64,000 bases of DNA from Sphingobium amiense (GTDB lineage: Bacteria; Pseudomonadota; Alphaproteobacteria; Sphingomonadales; Sphingomonadaceae). The translations under genes were made by a program, and so were the position numbers. A model generated the notes under the pieces. It had not been told where the DNA came from. It ran no database searches and worked only from the letters and a program-made list of their open reading frames with translations. Below, piece by piece: positions 44,259 through 52,388 of this stretch (positions are counted from its first letter, which is position 1; the number at the start of each line of letters is the position of its first letter). Location: the NCBI RefSeq assembly GCF_003967075.1, contig NZ_AP018664.1, forward strand, positions 1,302,001 through 1,366,000, read 5' to 3'.

Positions 44259-45860
44259 TCAGCTCGATCGGCTCTTACGATGCTCGCGATAGGCCTGATA
44301 GGAATGCAGAATCTCGGCCATGCGGGCGAGTGCCTCGCGCCGGCCCGACGCGCTCTCGATATTCTGCAGTTCTTTTTTCAGATGGGTCGAAAAATCCGCA
44401 TAGTCATTCTGCCAATCGCGGCCGACAGCCTCCTGTAGTTCCGGCTTTCCGGTCTTCAGGCGCTTGGACGGGGCGCGTGACGGCAGTGAATAGGTTTCCC
44501 CGATCTTCGGCGTGACAATCGATGCCGCGGCATCGTCCGCCTGCATCAGGCGGCGGAACGTCTCGATCGAGCCCTCTTCGCCGTGTCCCAGGAACAGGCT
44601 GCCATCGATCGGCTTCCGCGCCCTTATCCAGCGCTGCAGATCCTTCTGGTCGGCATGCGCCGAATAAGTGTCGATCCGCCGGATCTGCGCGCGCACCGCG
44701 ACGTCCTGCCCCCAGATGCGCACGCGGTTCGCGCCATCGAGGATTGTCCGGCCAAGGGTGCCTGCGGCCTGGAAACCGACGAACAGGATCGTCGATTCAC
44801 GGCGGCCGAGATTGTACCGCAGATGGTGACGGATGCGTCCCGCTTCGCACATGCCGGATGCCGCCATGATGATGGCTCCGGACATGTCGTTGAGCCGCAT
44901 CGATTCCATCGTGCTGGCAGTGTAGTGGAACGAGGGGTGACGGAAGATTTCACCCGAGCCCATGTCTTCGAGTTCCCCGGCATGTTTGGCGAACACCTCT
45001 GTCGCGCGGGTCGCAAGTGGCGAATCGATGAACACCTGCGGATGCGCCAGGCGTCCGGTGTTGATCAGGGTCGCGATATCGAGGAGCAATTCCTGGGTGC
45101 GTTCGAGCGCGAAAACGGGAATGACGAGGTTGCCGCCGCGCGTAAGCGCTGCATTGATCTCGGCTTCCAGCAAAGTCCGGCGCTGCTCGATCGTCACGTC
45201 CTCGCGGACGCGGTCGCCATAGGTGCTCTCGCAGAACACATGATCGAGTCCTGCCGGACCCTCGGGATCGGCATGAAAGGCCTTGTGGTCTGGACCCAGG
45301 TCGCCGGAGAAGAGCAAGTGCACGCCACCGACCTCGATCTCCACGGATGTGGAACCCAGGATATGGCCCGCATTCCACAAGCGCGCCCGAAAACCGGCGG
45401 CAGGTGCGAACCAGTCGTGCAGCGCTACTGTCTCGACCTGTTCATAGGCCGCTTTGGAATCCGCTTCGGTATAGATCGGTTCGATCGGCTCCTCGTCCCG
45501 GCGATCCTGCCGTCGATTGCGGCGCTCCGCATCGCCCTCCTGAATTCGTCCGGCGTCGGGCAGCATGTAATACAGAAGGTCGCGGGTTTGCGGTGTCGCG
45601 AAGATCGGCCCGCGATACCCTTCCGCCGTGAGCCTGGGCAGCAGGCCGCTATGGTCGATATGCGCGTGCGTCAGGACAACGGCGTCGATCTTGCGCACGT
45701 CGAACGCGAAGGGGTCGCGATTGAGTGTTTCCAGCGTCCGGGATCCCTGGAACAAGCCGCAATCTATGAGGATCGTCTTTCCGCCATGGCGTAGTTCCAT
45801 GCAGGAACCAGTGACTGTGCCGGCAGCGCCGTGGAAGGTTATGGTGGGTACGCTACTCAT
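44259..45860 (-). CDS. Metallo-beta-lactamase RNA-processing hydrolase (beta-CASP)
   Basis: A 533-residue nuclease-like enzyme. It carries VVLTHAHIDHSGLLPRL (zinc ligands), FSGDLGPDH, and the RMMBL-type end TYSAHADQKDLQRWI; the middle contains the beta-CASP domain (SGMCEAGRIRHHLRY). The family includes CPSF-73-like and RNase J-related enzymes acting on RNA 3' ends or precursors. ATG 45860 is chosen with AGAGGA upstream, over ATG 45872. The gene is followed by a spacer with a decayed DksA-like fragment. Confidence 0.87.
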   Translation of the reverse strand: MSSVPTITFHGAAGTVTGSCMELRHGGKTILIDCGLFQGSRTLETLNRDPFAFDVRKIDAVVLTHAHIDHSGLLPRLTAEGYRGPIFATPQTRDLLYYMLPDAGRIQEGDAERRNRRQDRRDEEPIEPIYTEADSKAAYEQVETVALHDWFAPAAGFRARLWNAGHILGSTSVEIEVGGVHLLFSGDLGPDHKAFHADPEGPAGLDHVFCESTYGDRVREDVTIEQRRTLLEAEINAALTRGGNLVIPVFALERTQELLLDIATLINTGRLAHPQVFIDSPLATRATEVFAKHAGELEDMGSGEIFRHPSFHYTASTMESMRLNDMSGAIIMAASGMCEAGRIRHHLRYNLGRRESTILFVGFQAAGTLGRTILDGANRVRIWGQDVAVRAQIRRIDTYSAHADQKDLQRWIRARKPIDGSLFLGHGEEGSIETFRRLMQADDAAASIVTPKIGETYSLPSRAPSKRLKTGKPELQEAVGRDWQNDYADFSTHLKKELQNIESASGRREALARMAEILHSYQAYREHRKSRSS

Positions 45861-46076
45861 CGGTCCTCTCATTCTCTCGCCGGCGGTCCAATAGGCTGGT
45901 TATGCGCGGGTCGCAGGCCAATCATCTGTAAACTCGCCGATCTTCGTCTGTCCTTACGTATGGTTCCGAATTTGATCGGTGAAGCCCGGATCGATAGTGG
46001 CGCTGAGATTGATTCCATGGAGTTCTTGCAAGGACGTGGGCGACGTCCGCGAACTGGTTGAGCTCAAGCAGGGAAA

Positions 46077-46200
46077 ATGGAGGACGATGCCGCCCTCGAA
46101 GGCCAGACCTCGCTTCTTGACCGCGAAATTGCTCCCATGAGCCGGGCGCTGGAGCGGATCAGGCGAGGCGCTTACGGCGAATGCTTGCAGTTATGGTATT
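46077..46200 (+). pseudogene. Decayed DksA/TraR-like zinc-finger fragment
   Basis: The frame from 46077 encodes EDDAALEGQTSLLDREIAP and LERIRRGAYGEC, the pattern that precedes the first zinc Cys of TraR/DksA-type transcription factors. After that Cys the expected CGxxI continuation is lost. An adjacent frame at 46033-46077 gives GDVRELVELKQGK, consistent with the upstream part in a shifted frame. The 409-bp spacer 45873-46281 holds nothing else that I can support. A frameshifted or truncated remnant is the simplest explanation. Confidence 0.42.
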
Positions 46201-46281
46201 CCACAAGCCTCGAAATGCTCTCTAACGTTGCAGCGATGATGTTCAGAACTTTCTTGGAAGACATCGTCCAGGACAATATCG

Positions 46282-46653
46282 TCACAAAATCTTGGCGAAG
46301 GTAGCGACCGATCCCTGGGGAAAAGGTCGCTTTGTTTTCGCGGCAGTGTCTCCTCTATTTATCGGAGTTCCCGCTAGAGCGCATAGCAATTTCGCTGTTC
46401 CCTCCATATTGGCCGATACGATGCTATAGAAAACGAGTTTCGCATCGCGGCGCGTCTGAACCAGTTCCGCCTTGCGCAAAATTGCGAGTTGTTGGGACAG
46501 GCCCGGTTGACCGATGCCGGTGAGGGCTTCGAGTTCGCCTACAGACTTCTCGCCATGTTCGAGGAGCGTCCGCAGGAGCTTCAGGCGGACGTCATGGGCG
46601 ATCGCCTTGAGGACGCTGGCAGCCTCTTCAAGCTGCGTATCGGTGAAAGTCAT
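46282..46653 (-). CDS. ArsR-family regulator next to a peroxiredoxin
   Basis: A 123-residue winged-helix protein. The recognition region is SVGELEALTGIGQPGLSQQL with wing LVQTRRDAKLVFYSI. It has a single Cys91 in KLLCALAG and no N-terminal Cys matching the BigR/SqrR pair. Its start overlaps the peroxiredoxin stop (TGATG), and it is therefore in the same transcript and may regulate it. Metal-binding motifs of classic ArsR are absent. Confidence 0.83.
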   Translation of the reverse strand: MTFTDTQLEEAASVLKAIAHDVRLKLLRTLLEHGEKSVGELEALTGIGQPGLSQQLAILRKAELVQTRRDAKLVFYSIVSANMEGTAKLLCALAGTPINRGDTAAKTKRPFPQGSVATFAKIL

Positions 46654-47318
46654 CACTTGCCTGTCTTCCCATGCTTGTCGGGCTGCGTGCGGTGGAACCA
46701 GCAGCCATCGCCCGCCGCATCGAGCGCACCGTGCTGGTCCTGATAGGGCGGAAGAAGCACGTCATCGCCGGGATGCCAGCCTTCGGGGGTCACTATGTTG
46801 TCGTTGTCGACCCGTTGCAGCGCGGTCAGGACTCGAAGCAGCTCCTCCACCGATCGCCCGATGGTGGCTGGATAGCAGAGCTTGGCGCGGACAATGCCTT
46901 CGGGGTCGATGAAGAAGGTCGAGCGCAGCGTGGCCGCGTCGGGGGCGTTGTCCGCGAGCATTCCATAGGCGCGGCCGATCACCATCGAGGGATCTTCGAC
47001 GATCGGGAAAGCGATGGTCACGCCGAAATGCTCGCGGATCGCCCTGATCCATCCGAGATGGGAATAGAGGCTGTCGACCGACACCGCGACCAGGTCGCAG
47101 CCGAGCGCCTTGAACCGATCGCTGGCGCGCGAGAGGGCGACGAATTCACTGGTGCAAACCGGCGTAAAATCGGCGGGATGAGAGAACAGCAGTACCCAGC
47201 GGCCGCGATGGCCGGACAGGGTCATGTCGCCCATCGTCGTGCGGGCGCGGAAATCAGGCGCGGGATCGCCGATCTGGATAGGGGAGCACACGGCATTGTC
47301 GTCTGCGTTCGAGTTCAA
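46653..47318 (-). CDS. 1-Cys peroxiredoxin (Prx6-type)
   Basis: A 221-residue peroxidase. The peroxidatic Cys lies in PADFTPVCTSEF, and VAVSVDSLYSHLGWI and FIDPEGIVRAKLCYPATIGR are family features. The TTG start at 47318 has GGAG eight bases upstream; the GTG at 47327 is too close to it. It reduces peroxides at the expense of thiols. It is paralogous to the peroxiredoxin at 48078, with a divergent C-terminal tail. It faces trxC across a 100-bp promoter region. Confidence 0.87.
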   Translation of the reverse strand: MNSNADDNAVCSPIQIGDPAPDFRARTTMGDMTLSGHRGRWVLLFSHPADFTPVCTSEFVALSRASDRFKALGCDLVAVSVDSLYSHLGWIRAIREHFGVTIAFPIVEDPSMVIGRAYGMLADNAPDAATLRSTFFIDPEGIVRAKLCYPATIGRSVEELLRVLTALQRVDNDNIVTPEGWHPGDDVLLPPYQDQHGALDAAGDGCWFHRTQPDKHGKTGK

Positions 47319-47424
47319 CTTTCTCACTCCTGCAGAGAGGCAAGTCTTGAACCCTCTCCCTTACACGGTTACATCATGCGGGTAAACGATTAAGCGGTAT
47401 TGGCGTTCCACAGGAGAGAAGCGC

Positions 47425-47868
47425 ATGTCCGATGTCCCGCTGGTAGCCTGCCCGGTTTGCGCGAGCATCAACCGCGTTCCTGCAGCGAAGATCGGCGCGG
47501 CGCCAATTTGCGGGAAATGCGGAATGCCGCTTTTCCAGGGACAGCCGGTCGATGTCGACCAGGCGGCATTCGATCGGCATGTAGGTCGCGGAAGCCTGCC
47601 GGTTCTCGTCGATTTCTGGGCGAGTTGGTGCGGACCTTGCCGCGCCATGGCGCCGGCGTTCAAGGCGGCCGCTGCGGAGCTGGAGCCGCATGTCCGGCTC
47701 CTGAAGGTCGATACCGAAGCTGAGCAGGGTATTGCCGGGCGCTACCGCATTCAGTCGATTCCGACGCTGATCCTGTTCAGGGGTGGCCGCGAGGTCGCCC
47801 GACAGGCCGGGGCGATGGACCGTGCGCGACTCGTCGCCTGGACAAGGCAGGCGCTCGTCACCGCCTGA
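47425..47868 (+). CDS. trxC: Thioredoxin TrxC (thioredoxin 2 type)
   Basis: A 147-residue thioredoxin with an N-terminal zinc ribbon (Cys9, Cys12, Cys29, Cys32 in VACPVCASINRV and APICGKCGM) and active site FWASWCGPCRAM (Cys69, Cys72). TrxC is an oxidative-stress-induced thioredoxin and the zinc motif can be redox-sensitive. It probably supplies reducing power to the peroxiredoxins on both sides. The ribosome site is AGGAGA. Confidence 0.92.
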   Translation: MSDVPLVACPVCASINRVPAAKIGAAPICGKCGMPLFQGQPVDVDQAAFDRHVGRGSLPVLVDFWASWCGPCRAMAPAFKAAAAELEPHVRLLKVDTEAEQGIAGRYRIQSIPTLILFRGGREVARQAGAMDRARLVAWTRQALVTA

Positions 47869-48006
47869 TTCGGGGTGTGATGACCCCATACTTAGCATAA
47901 ACGATGCTTTGACGTGTTCGCGCCTCTGGTCCCGTGCGCTGCGAATCCGGCCTAATTCGGCCGATTGCAGAAGTGATTGAAAAATCCGATCAAAGGAATT
48001 AGATTT

Positions 48007-48022
48007 ATCGTGTTATCACGAT
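48007..48022. promoter_or_regulatory. Palindrome upstream of the second peroxiredoxin
   Basis: ATCGTG and CACGAT are exact inverted copies separated by TTAT, extended imperfectly on both sides, in an AT-rich stretch 55 bp before the prx start. It could be an ArsR, OxyR or MarR-type operator; the family cannot be decided. The 209-bp spacer from 47869 also contains a short GGGGT/ACCCC stem at 47872-47887 after trxC. Confidence 0.45.
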
Positions 48023-48077
48023 TAATAGAAATGTGTATTCAATGTCTGTCACTCACTCAGTCATAGGAGATGATAAA

Positions 48078-48722
48078 ATGACAGACCAGGTCACTCCCTC
48101 CATGCCGCGGATCAACGAACCGGCGCCTCCCTTCAAGGCCAAGACGACCCACGGCGAACGCTCGCTCGACGATTACAAGGGCAAGTGGCTCGTTCTCTTT
48201 TCCCACCCCGCCGACTTCACGCCGGTCTGCACGACCGAATTCATGGGCTTCGCCAAGGCCGCCGACCGCTTCAAGGCGCTCAACTGCGAGTTGCTGGGCC
48301 TCTCCATCGACTCGGTGCATTCGCACATCGCCTGGATGCGCAGCATCGAGGAGAAGTTCGGCGTCGAGATCCCGTTCCCGATTATCGACGATCTGTCGAT
48401 GAACGTCGCCAAGGCCTTCGGCATGATCCATCCCGGTGCCTCGGACACCTCGGCCGTTCGCGCCACCTTCATCATCGACCCCGAAGGCATTGTCCGCGCG
48501 ATGGTCTATTATCCGATGTCGAACGGCCGCTCGGTCGATGAATTCGTCCGCCTGCTCACCGCGCTCCAGACGTCCGACGCCAACAAGGTGGCGACGCCTG
48601 AAAACTGGCAGCCCGGCGAGCCGGTGATCGTGCCGCCGCCCGCGACGGCCGAAGCCGCCAGGGCCCGCAAGGACGAAGGCTACGACTACACCGATTGGTA
48701 TTTCAGCAAGAAGACCCTCTGA
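48078..48722 (+). CDS. 1-Cys peroxiredoxin (Prx6-type)
   Basis: A 214-residue peroxidase with Cys51 in HPADFTPVCTTEF, LLGLSIDSVHSHIAWMRSI and FIIDPEGIVRAMVYYPMS. ATG 48078 follows AGGAGAT and removes a nonhomologous upstream stretch. It reduces hydrogen peroxide, organic peroxides or peroxynitrite. A hairpin separates it from the following Blh-like gene. It shares high similarity with the peroxiredoxin at 46653; the two flank trxC. Confidence 0.9.
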   Translation: MTDQVTPSMPRINEPAPPFKAKTTHGERSLDDYKGKWLVLFSHPADFTPVCTTEFMGFAKAADRFKALNCELLGLSIDSVHSHIAWMRSIEEKFGVEIPFPIIDDLSMNVAKAFGMIHPGASDTSAVRATFIIDPEGIVRAMVYYPMSNGRSVDEFVRLLTALQTSDANKVATPENWQPGEPVIVPPPATAEAARARKDEGYDYTDWYFSKKTL

Positions 48723-48732
48723 GGCAGCTGGG

Positions 48733-48761
48733 CCGGCTTCGCGTCCCAAGTGCGAAGCCGG
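48733..48761. terminator. Hairpin between peroxiredoxin and Blh-like gene
   Basis: CCGGCTTCGC and GCGAAGCCGG are perfect 10-base arms around a nine-base loop, 11 bases after the prx stop codon. There is no T-run, so it may be an attenuating or stabilising stem rather than a full stop. Confidence 0.5.
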
Positions 48762-48792
48762 TACGCCGGGCCAGACAGGAAAGGACAAGGCC

Positions 48793-49713
48793 ATGGCCGA
48801 CCCGCAAATCCGTGAAGCCACCCGCATCGTCGAGGCCGCGAGCAATGCGCGGCCCGCCGTCATCCGCAGCTTCTTCGACGAGGACACGTTTACCGTGACC
48901 CACGTCATCTCAGATCCCGCCACGGCCAAGGCCGCGATCATCGATAGCGTGCTCGATTTCGATCCGGCTTCGGGGCGCACCTCCTTCGCGTCGGCCGACA
49001 AGGTGATCGACTATATCCGGAGCGAAGGGCTCGAGGTCGAATGGCTGCTGGAGACGCACGCCCATGCCGACCATCTGTCGGCCGCGCCCTATCTTCAGGA
49101 GAAGCTGGGCGGCACGCTGGCGATCGGTCGCCATATTCTCACCGTGCAGGAGGTCTTCGGCAAGATCTTCAACGAGGGAACGCGCTTTGCTCGCGACGGC
49201 TCGCAGTTCGACCGGCTGTTCGATGACGGCGACCGTTTCAGGGTCGGCTCGATCGAGGCGATCGCGCTGCATGTGCCGGGCCATACGCCCGCCGACATGA
49301 CCTATGTGATCGGCGATGCGGCGTTCATCGGCGACACGCTGTTCATGCCCGACTACGGCACGGCCCGCGCCGACTTCCCGGGCGGCGATGCGCGCACGCT
49401 TTATCGGTCGATCCGCCGCCTGCTGTCGCTCCCCGATCAGACCGGCCTTCATCTTTGCCACGACTACAAGGCCCCCGGGCGCGACACCTATGCCTGGGAA
49501 ACGTCGGTCGGCGAGGAGCGAGAGCATAATGTCCATGTTCGCGACGGGGTGAGCGAGGACCAGTTCGTCGCCATGCGCGAGGCGCGCGATGCGACGCTCG
49601 GGATGCCGCGCCTCATTCTGCCGTCCATCCAGGTCAACATGCGCGGCGGCCACCTGCCCGAGCCGGAAGACAATGGCATGCGCTACCTCAAGCTGCCGAT
49701 AAACGCGCTGTAA
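48793..49713 (+). CDS. MBL-fold hydrolase, Blh/ETHE1-like (persulfide pathway)
   Basis: A 306-residue metallo-beta-lactamase fold protein. The metal motif is LLETHAHADHLSAAPYL (His89, His91, Asp93, His94), followed by VPGHTPADMTYVIGD and LCHDYKAPGRDTYAWET. This form matches Blh of the BigR operon, related to ETHE1 persulfide dioxygenase. It probably oxidises glutathione persulfide to sulfite, which the TauE-like exporter encoded 4 bp later could remove. The reaction is inferred from family and context. Confidence 0.85.
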   Translation: MADPQIREATRIVEAASNARPAVIRSFFDEDTFTVTHVISDPATAKAAIIDSVLDFDPASGRTSFASADKVIDYIRSEGLEVEWLLETHAHADHLSAAPYLQEKLGGTLAIGRHILTVQEVFGKIFNEGTRFARDGSQFDRLFDDGDRFRVGSIEAIALHVPGHTPADMTYVIGDAAFIGDTLFMPDYGTARADFPGGDARTLYRSIRRLLSLPDQTGLHLCHDYKAPGRDTYAWETSVGEEREHNVHVRDGVSEDQFVAMREARDATLGMPRLILPSIQVNMRGGHLPEPEDNGMRYLKLPINAL

Positions 49714-49717
49714 GGCC

Positions 49718-50506
49718 ATGGCACTCGAATCCATCCAATATCTGCTTGGTGCCGGATCGGGCTCGCTCGTCGGATTCACGCTGGGGCTGGTGGGCGGTGG
49801 GGGCTCAATCCTCGCCGTCCCGCTCATGGTCTATCTGGTCGGCGTCGCCTCGCCGCATGTCGCGATCGGCACCAGCGCGCTGGCGGTCGCCGCCAATGCC
49901 GGGGCCAATCTCGTTCCCCACGCGCGCCAGCGGACGATCAAATGGCGTTGCGCCGGCATGTTCGCCGCTGCTGGTGTCGCCGGCGCCTATGCCGGATCGA
50001 CACTCGGTAAAGCGTTCGATGGACAGAAGCTGCTGTTCCTGTTCGCTCTGCTGATGGTCCTGGTTGGCGGGCTGATGCTAAAAAGCCGGGGCGATCCCGG
50101 CAATCCCGATGTCCAATGCCGGCGCGAGAATGCGCCCAAGGTGATCGGTTATGGGGCCGCCACTGGTCTCTTTTCCGGGTTCTTCGGCATCGGCGGGGGC
50201 TTCCTGATCGTGCCGGGACTGATGGCTTCGACCGGGATGCCGATGCGCAACGCCGTCGGATCGTCGCTGGTCGCCGTCACCGCTTTTGGTCTGACGGCCG
50301 CGCTCAACTATGCCCTTTCCGGCTTGGTTGATTGGGGGCTTGCTGCGGCGTTCATCGCCGGCGGCGTCATCGGCGGCCTTGTGGGCGCGGCGCTCTCTCG
50401 GCGGCTGTCGGCGCACAAGGGGGCGCTCAATACGATATTCGCACTGCTGATCTTTGCGGTTGCCGCCTACATGCTGTGGCAAAGTACCGCCGCGATCCTG
50501 GGCTGA
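49718..50506 (+). CDS. TauE/SafE-family sulfite exporter
   Basis: A 262-residue membrane protein. Repeated GGGGSILAVPLMVY and GIGGGFLIVPGLMAS motifs in the two halves define the TauE/SafE family, with eight or nine helices. It is four bases after the Blh gene, matching BigR-type operons where TauE exports sulfite made from persulfides. Substrate assignment is by context. Confidence 0.87.
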   Translation: MALESIQYLLGAGSGSLVGFTLGLVGGGGSILAVPLMVYLVGVASPHVAIGTSALAVAANAGANLVPHARQRTIKWRCAGMFAAAGVAGAYAGSTLGKAFDGQKLLFLFALLMVLVGGLMLKSRGDPGNPDVQCRRENAPKVIGYGAATGLFSGFFGIGGGFLIVPGLMASTGMPMRNAVGSSLVAVTAFGLTAALNYALSGLVDWGLAAAFIAGGVIGGLVGAALSRRLSAHKGALNTIFALLIFAVAAYMLWQSTAAILG

Positions 50507-50534
50507 TTCTTGAAACGACGATGGGAGTACATCG

Positions 50535-51395
50535 ATGAACGATGCTGGCGAGAACAGGGAAGGTTTGGCCGCGCACGATTGGGCCGGCCAGGCGGGCATG
50601 CGTTGGCTCGCCCAGCTCGACCGCTTCGAAAGCATGATCGAGCCGATCGGCAGGGCGTTGCTTGCCCAGGCCGCATACAACGCCGGCGAAACGGTGGTCG
50701 ATGTCGGATGCGGCGGTGGCTGGACCACGCGGCAGATCGCCACGGCCGTCGGCAACACCGGATTTGCGCTCGGCCTCGACATCTCACCCGATCTGGTGGG
50801 GATGGCCAGGGAACGGGCACAGCGCGCGGGCCTTGCCAATATCCGCTTCGAGCAGGGCGATGCCGCGACGACGATGCTGGAGGAAGCGCCGTTCGATCGG
50901 CTGTTCTCGCGCTTCGGTTCGATGTTCTTCGCTGAGCCTTATCCCGCTTTCGCCAATCTGCGCCGGATGTTGCGCGATGGCGGGCGGCTCGACATCGCTG
51001 TCTGGGCGTCCATCGCTGACAATCCGTGGCAGCTTAGTGTCATGGGCATCATCAAGGAGCATATGGACCTGCCGACGCCGCAGTCGCGCGCGCCGGGACC
51101 ATTCGCGCTCGGCGAGCAGGACTATGTGATCGACCTTCTCCAAAGCGCGGGTTTCTGCGAGGTCAGATTCGATGCCTGGACAGGTGAGCAGCGCGTGGGC
51201 GGCCCCGGCAGTGATCCCGAGAGCGCCGCTCGCTTCGTGCTTGAGGGGATGCAGATCGGCGATCTTGTTCGACAGAACGGGGCAGAGGTACGCAAGGCCA
51301 TTCACCAGCATCTTGTCGAGCTGTTCGAGCGCCATTGCGATGAGAATGGCGTTCATATGGGGGCGAAGGCCTGGCTGGTGAGCGCACGGGCCTGA
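50535..51395 (+). CDS. Class I SAM-dependent methyltransferase
   Basis: A 286-residue methyltransferase. Motif I is VVDVGCGGGWTTRQIA, followed by LGLDISPDLVGMARERA and ANIRFEQGDAATTML. It lacks signature residues pointing to one substrate; small-molecule methylation, perhaps of a thiol or metalloid, is possible. The start follows GGGAG. It lies 28 bp after the TauE gene and may be in the same operon. Confidence 0.82.
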   Translation: MNDAGENREGLAAHDWAGQAGMRWLAQLDRFESMIEPIGRALLAQAAYNAGETVVDVGCGGGWTTRQIATAVGNTGFALGLDISPDLVGMARERAQRAGLANIRFEQGDAATTMLEEAPFDRLFSRFGSMFFAEPYPAFANLRRMLRDGGRLDIAVWASIADNPWQLSVMGIIKEHMDLPTPQSRAPGPFALGEQDYVIDLLQSAGFCEVRFDAWTGEQRVGGPGSDPESAARFVLEGMQIGDLVRQNGAEVRKAIHQHLVELFERHCDENGVHMGAKAWLVSARA

Positions 51396-51420
51396 GAGCA
51401 TTCAAGAAAAGGGTGATAAT

Positions 51421-51672
51421 ATGGCGCGCAAGAAGCTATCGCTTCGGCTTCCGGGGAAAGGTTCATCCGATGGTGACGCTGCCAATTCCGAGGAAATAGC
51501 GGCGGCGCTCGCACTGATCGAGACGCATGGGCAACGTGCCGGACAGGCTCTTGTCGATGAGGCGCAGGCTGCCATCAAGGCTCGCGACGATCACCGTGTT
51601 TTGTTTCTGGAACGTGTGCGCGTCGCCCTATTGACGATCGAGCCATCCTCGTCCGCCATGCGGCCTCAATGA
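51421..51672 (+). CDS. Hypothetical 83-residue protein
   Basis: A small basic-then-helical protein (ARKKLSLRLPGKGSSDG followed by EEIAAALALIETHGQRAGQ and a long charged helix). No family is recognised. A ribosome site AAGGG precedes the ATG. Its 3' end overlaps the end of the convergent tonB gene by 7 bp, an uncommon arrangement. It lies 25 bp after the methyltransferase and may be cotranscribed with it. Confidence 0.55.
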   Translation: MARKKLSLRLPGKGSSDGDAANSEEIAAALALIETHGQRAGQALVDEAQAAIKARDDHRVLFLERVRVALLTIEPSSSAMRPQ

Positions 51673-52382
51673 AAGCTGAATGGTATCGTAAAGACCAACT
51701 GCTCGCTTTCCACGCCCATAGGCGGTGTTGGAAAAGGAGCAGCATTGCGCACCGTGCGGAGCGCCAGGCGATCGAGCGCGGCATTCCCGCTGCTGCCGGC
51801 CAGCTCGACGGCAATCAGCGCGCCGTCAGCCCCGACGATGAAGCGGACCGTTGCGACCCCGTCGAGGTGGATCCCCGCGGGCTTGCGCGCGGCTATTCGC
51901 GCCCAGAGCTGGCGCTGATAGGCCGCAAGCGCGGACTGTTTCTTATCATCCTGGGCTTGCGGCGGCGCGACCTCGGGTTCCGGCGCGGGCGGTCTGCTTA
52001 CCGGCGCGACAGCGAACGGAGAGGCGATTGCTGGAGCAGCGGGTATAGGCGACGAAGCTGGTCCGCCTCTTTCTCCCGTCGTAGCCAGCTCGGGCGGGTG
52101 CGCAGGGCGCCGCTCCGGCGATAGGCGGGCCTCGTCTGTCCGCGATCGCGACAACGTTGAAGGCGGTGGTGACGGTGGCGACGGGGTAAACAACCGGAAG
52201 CGGCTCACCTGCACAGGCTGCGTCATTCGCAGCCGTCCCGATAGATTGGCATTGAGCGCCACTAGCACCAGCAGGCAGCATGACGCGGCGGCAAGGCCCG
52301 CGCCCAGGCGCTGCGACCAGGCCGAGGGCTGGCCATAGCCTGCCCTCGGCTCCTCGTTCATGTCGTGCGAGTTCGGGAGCAT
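51666..52382 (-). CDS. tonB: TonB-family energy transducer
   Basis: A 238-residue TonB. An N-terminal membrane anchor (LAAASCCLLVLVALNANL) is followed by a long Pro-rich linker (RLFTPSPPSPPPS, PAPEPEVAPPQAQ), then a C-terminal TonB domain (VATVRFIVGADGALIAVEL, AALDRLALRTVRNAAPFP). It delivers proton-motive energy to TonB-dependent receptors, presumably the one encoded just upstream, whose stop lies 6 bp before. No exbB or exbD is visible here. Confidence 0.87.
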   Translation of the reverse strand: MLPNSHDMNEEPRAGYGQPSAWSQRLGAGLAAASCCLLVLVALNANLSGRLRMTQPVQVSRFRLFTPSPPSPPPSTLSRSRTDEARLSPERRPAHPPELATTGERGGPASSPIPAAPAIASPFAVAPVSRPPAPEPEVAPPQAQDDKKQSALAAYQRQLWARIAARKPAGIHLDGVATVRFIVGADGALIAVELAGSSGNAALDRLALRTVRNAAPFPTPPMGVESEQLVFTIPFSFH

Positions 52383-52388
52383 GGGCGC

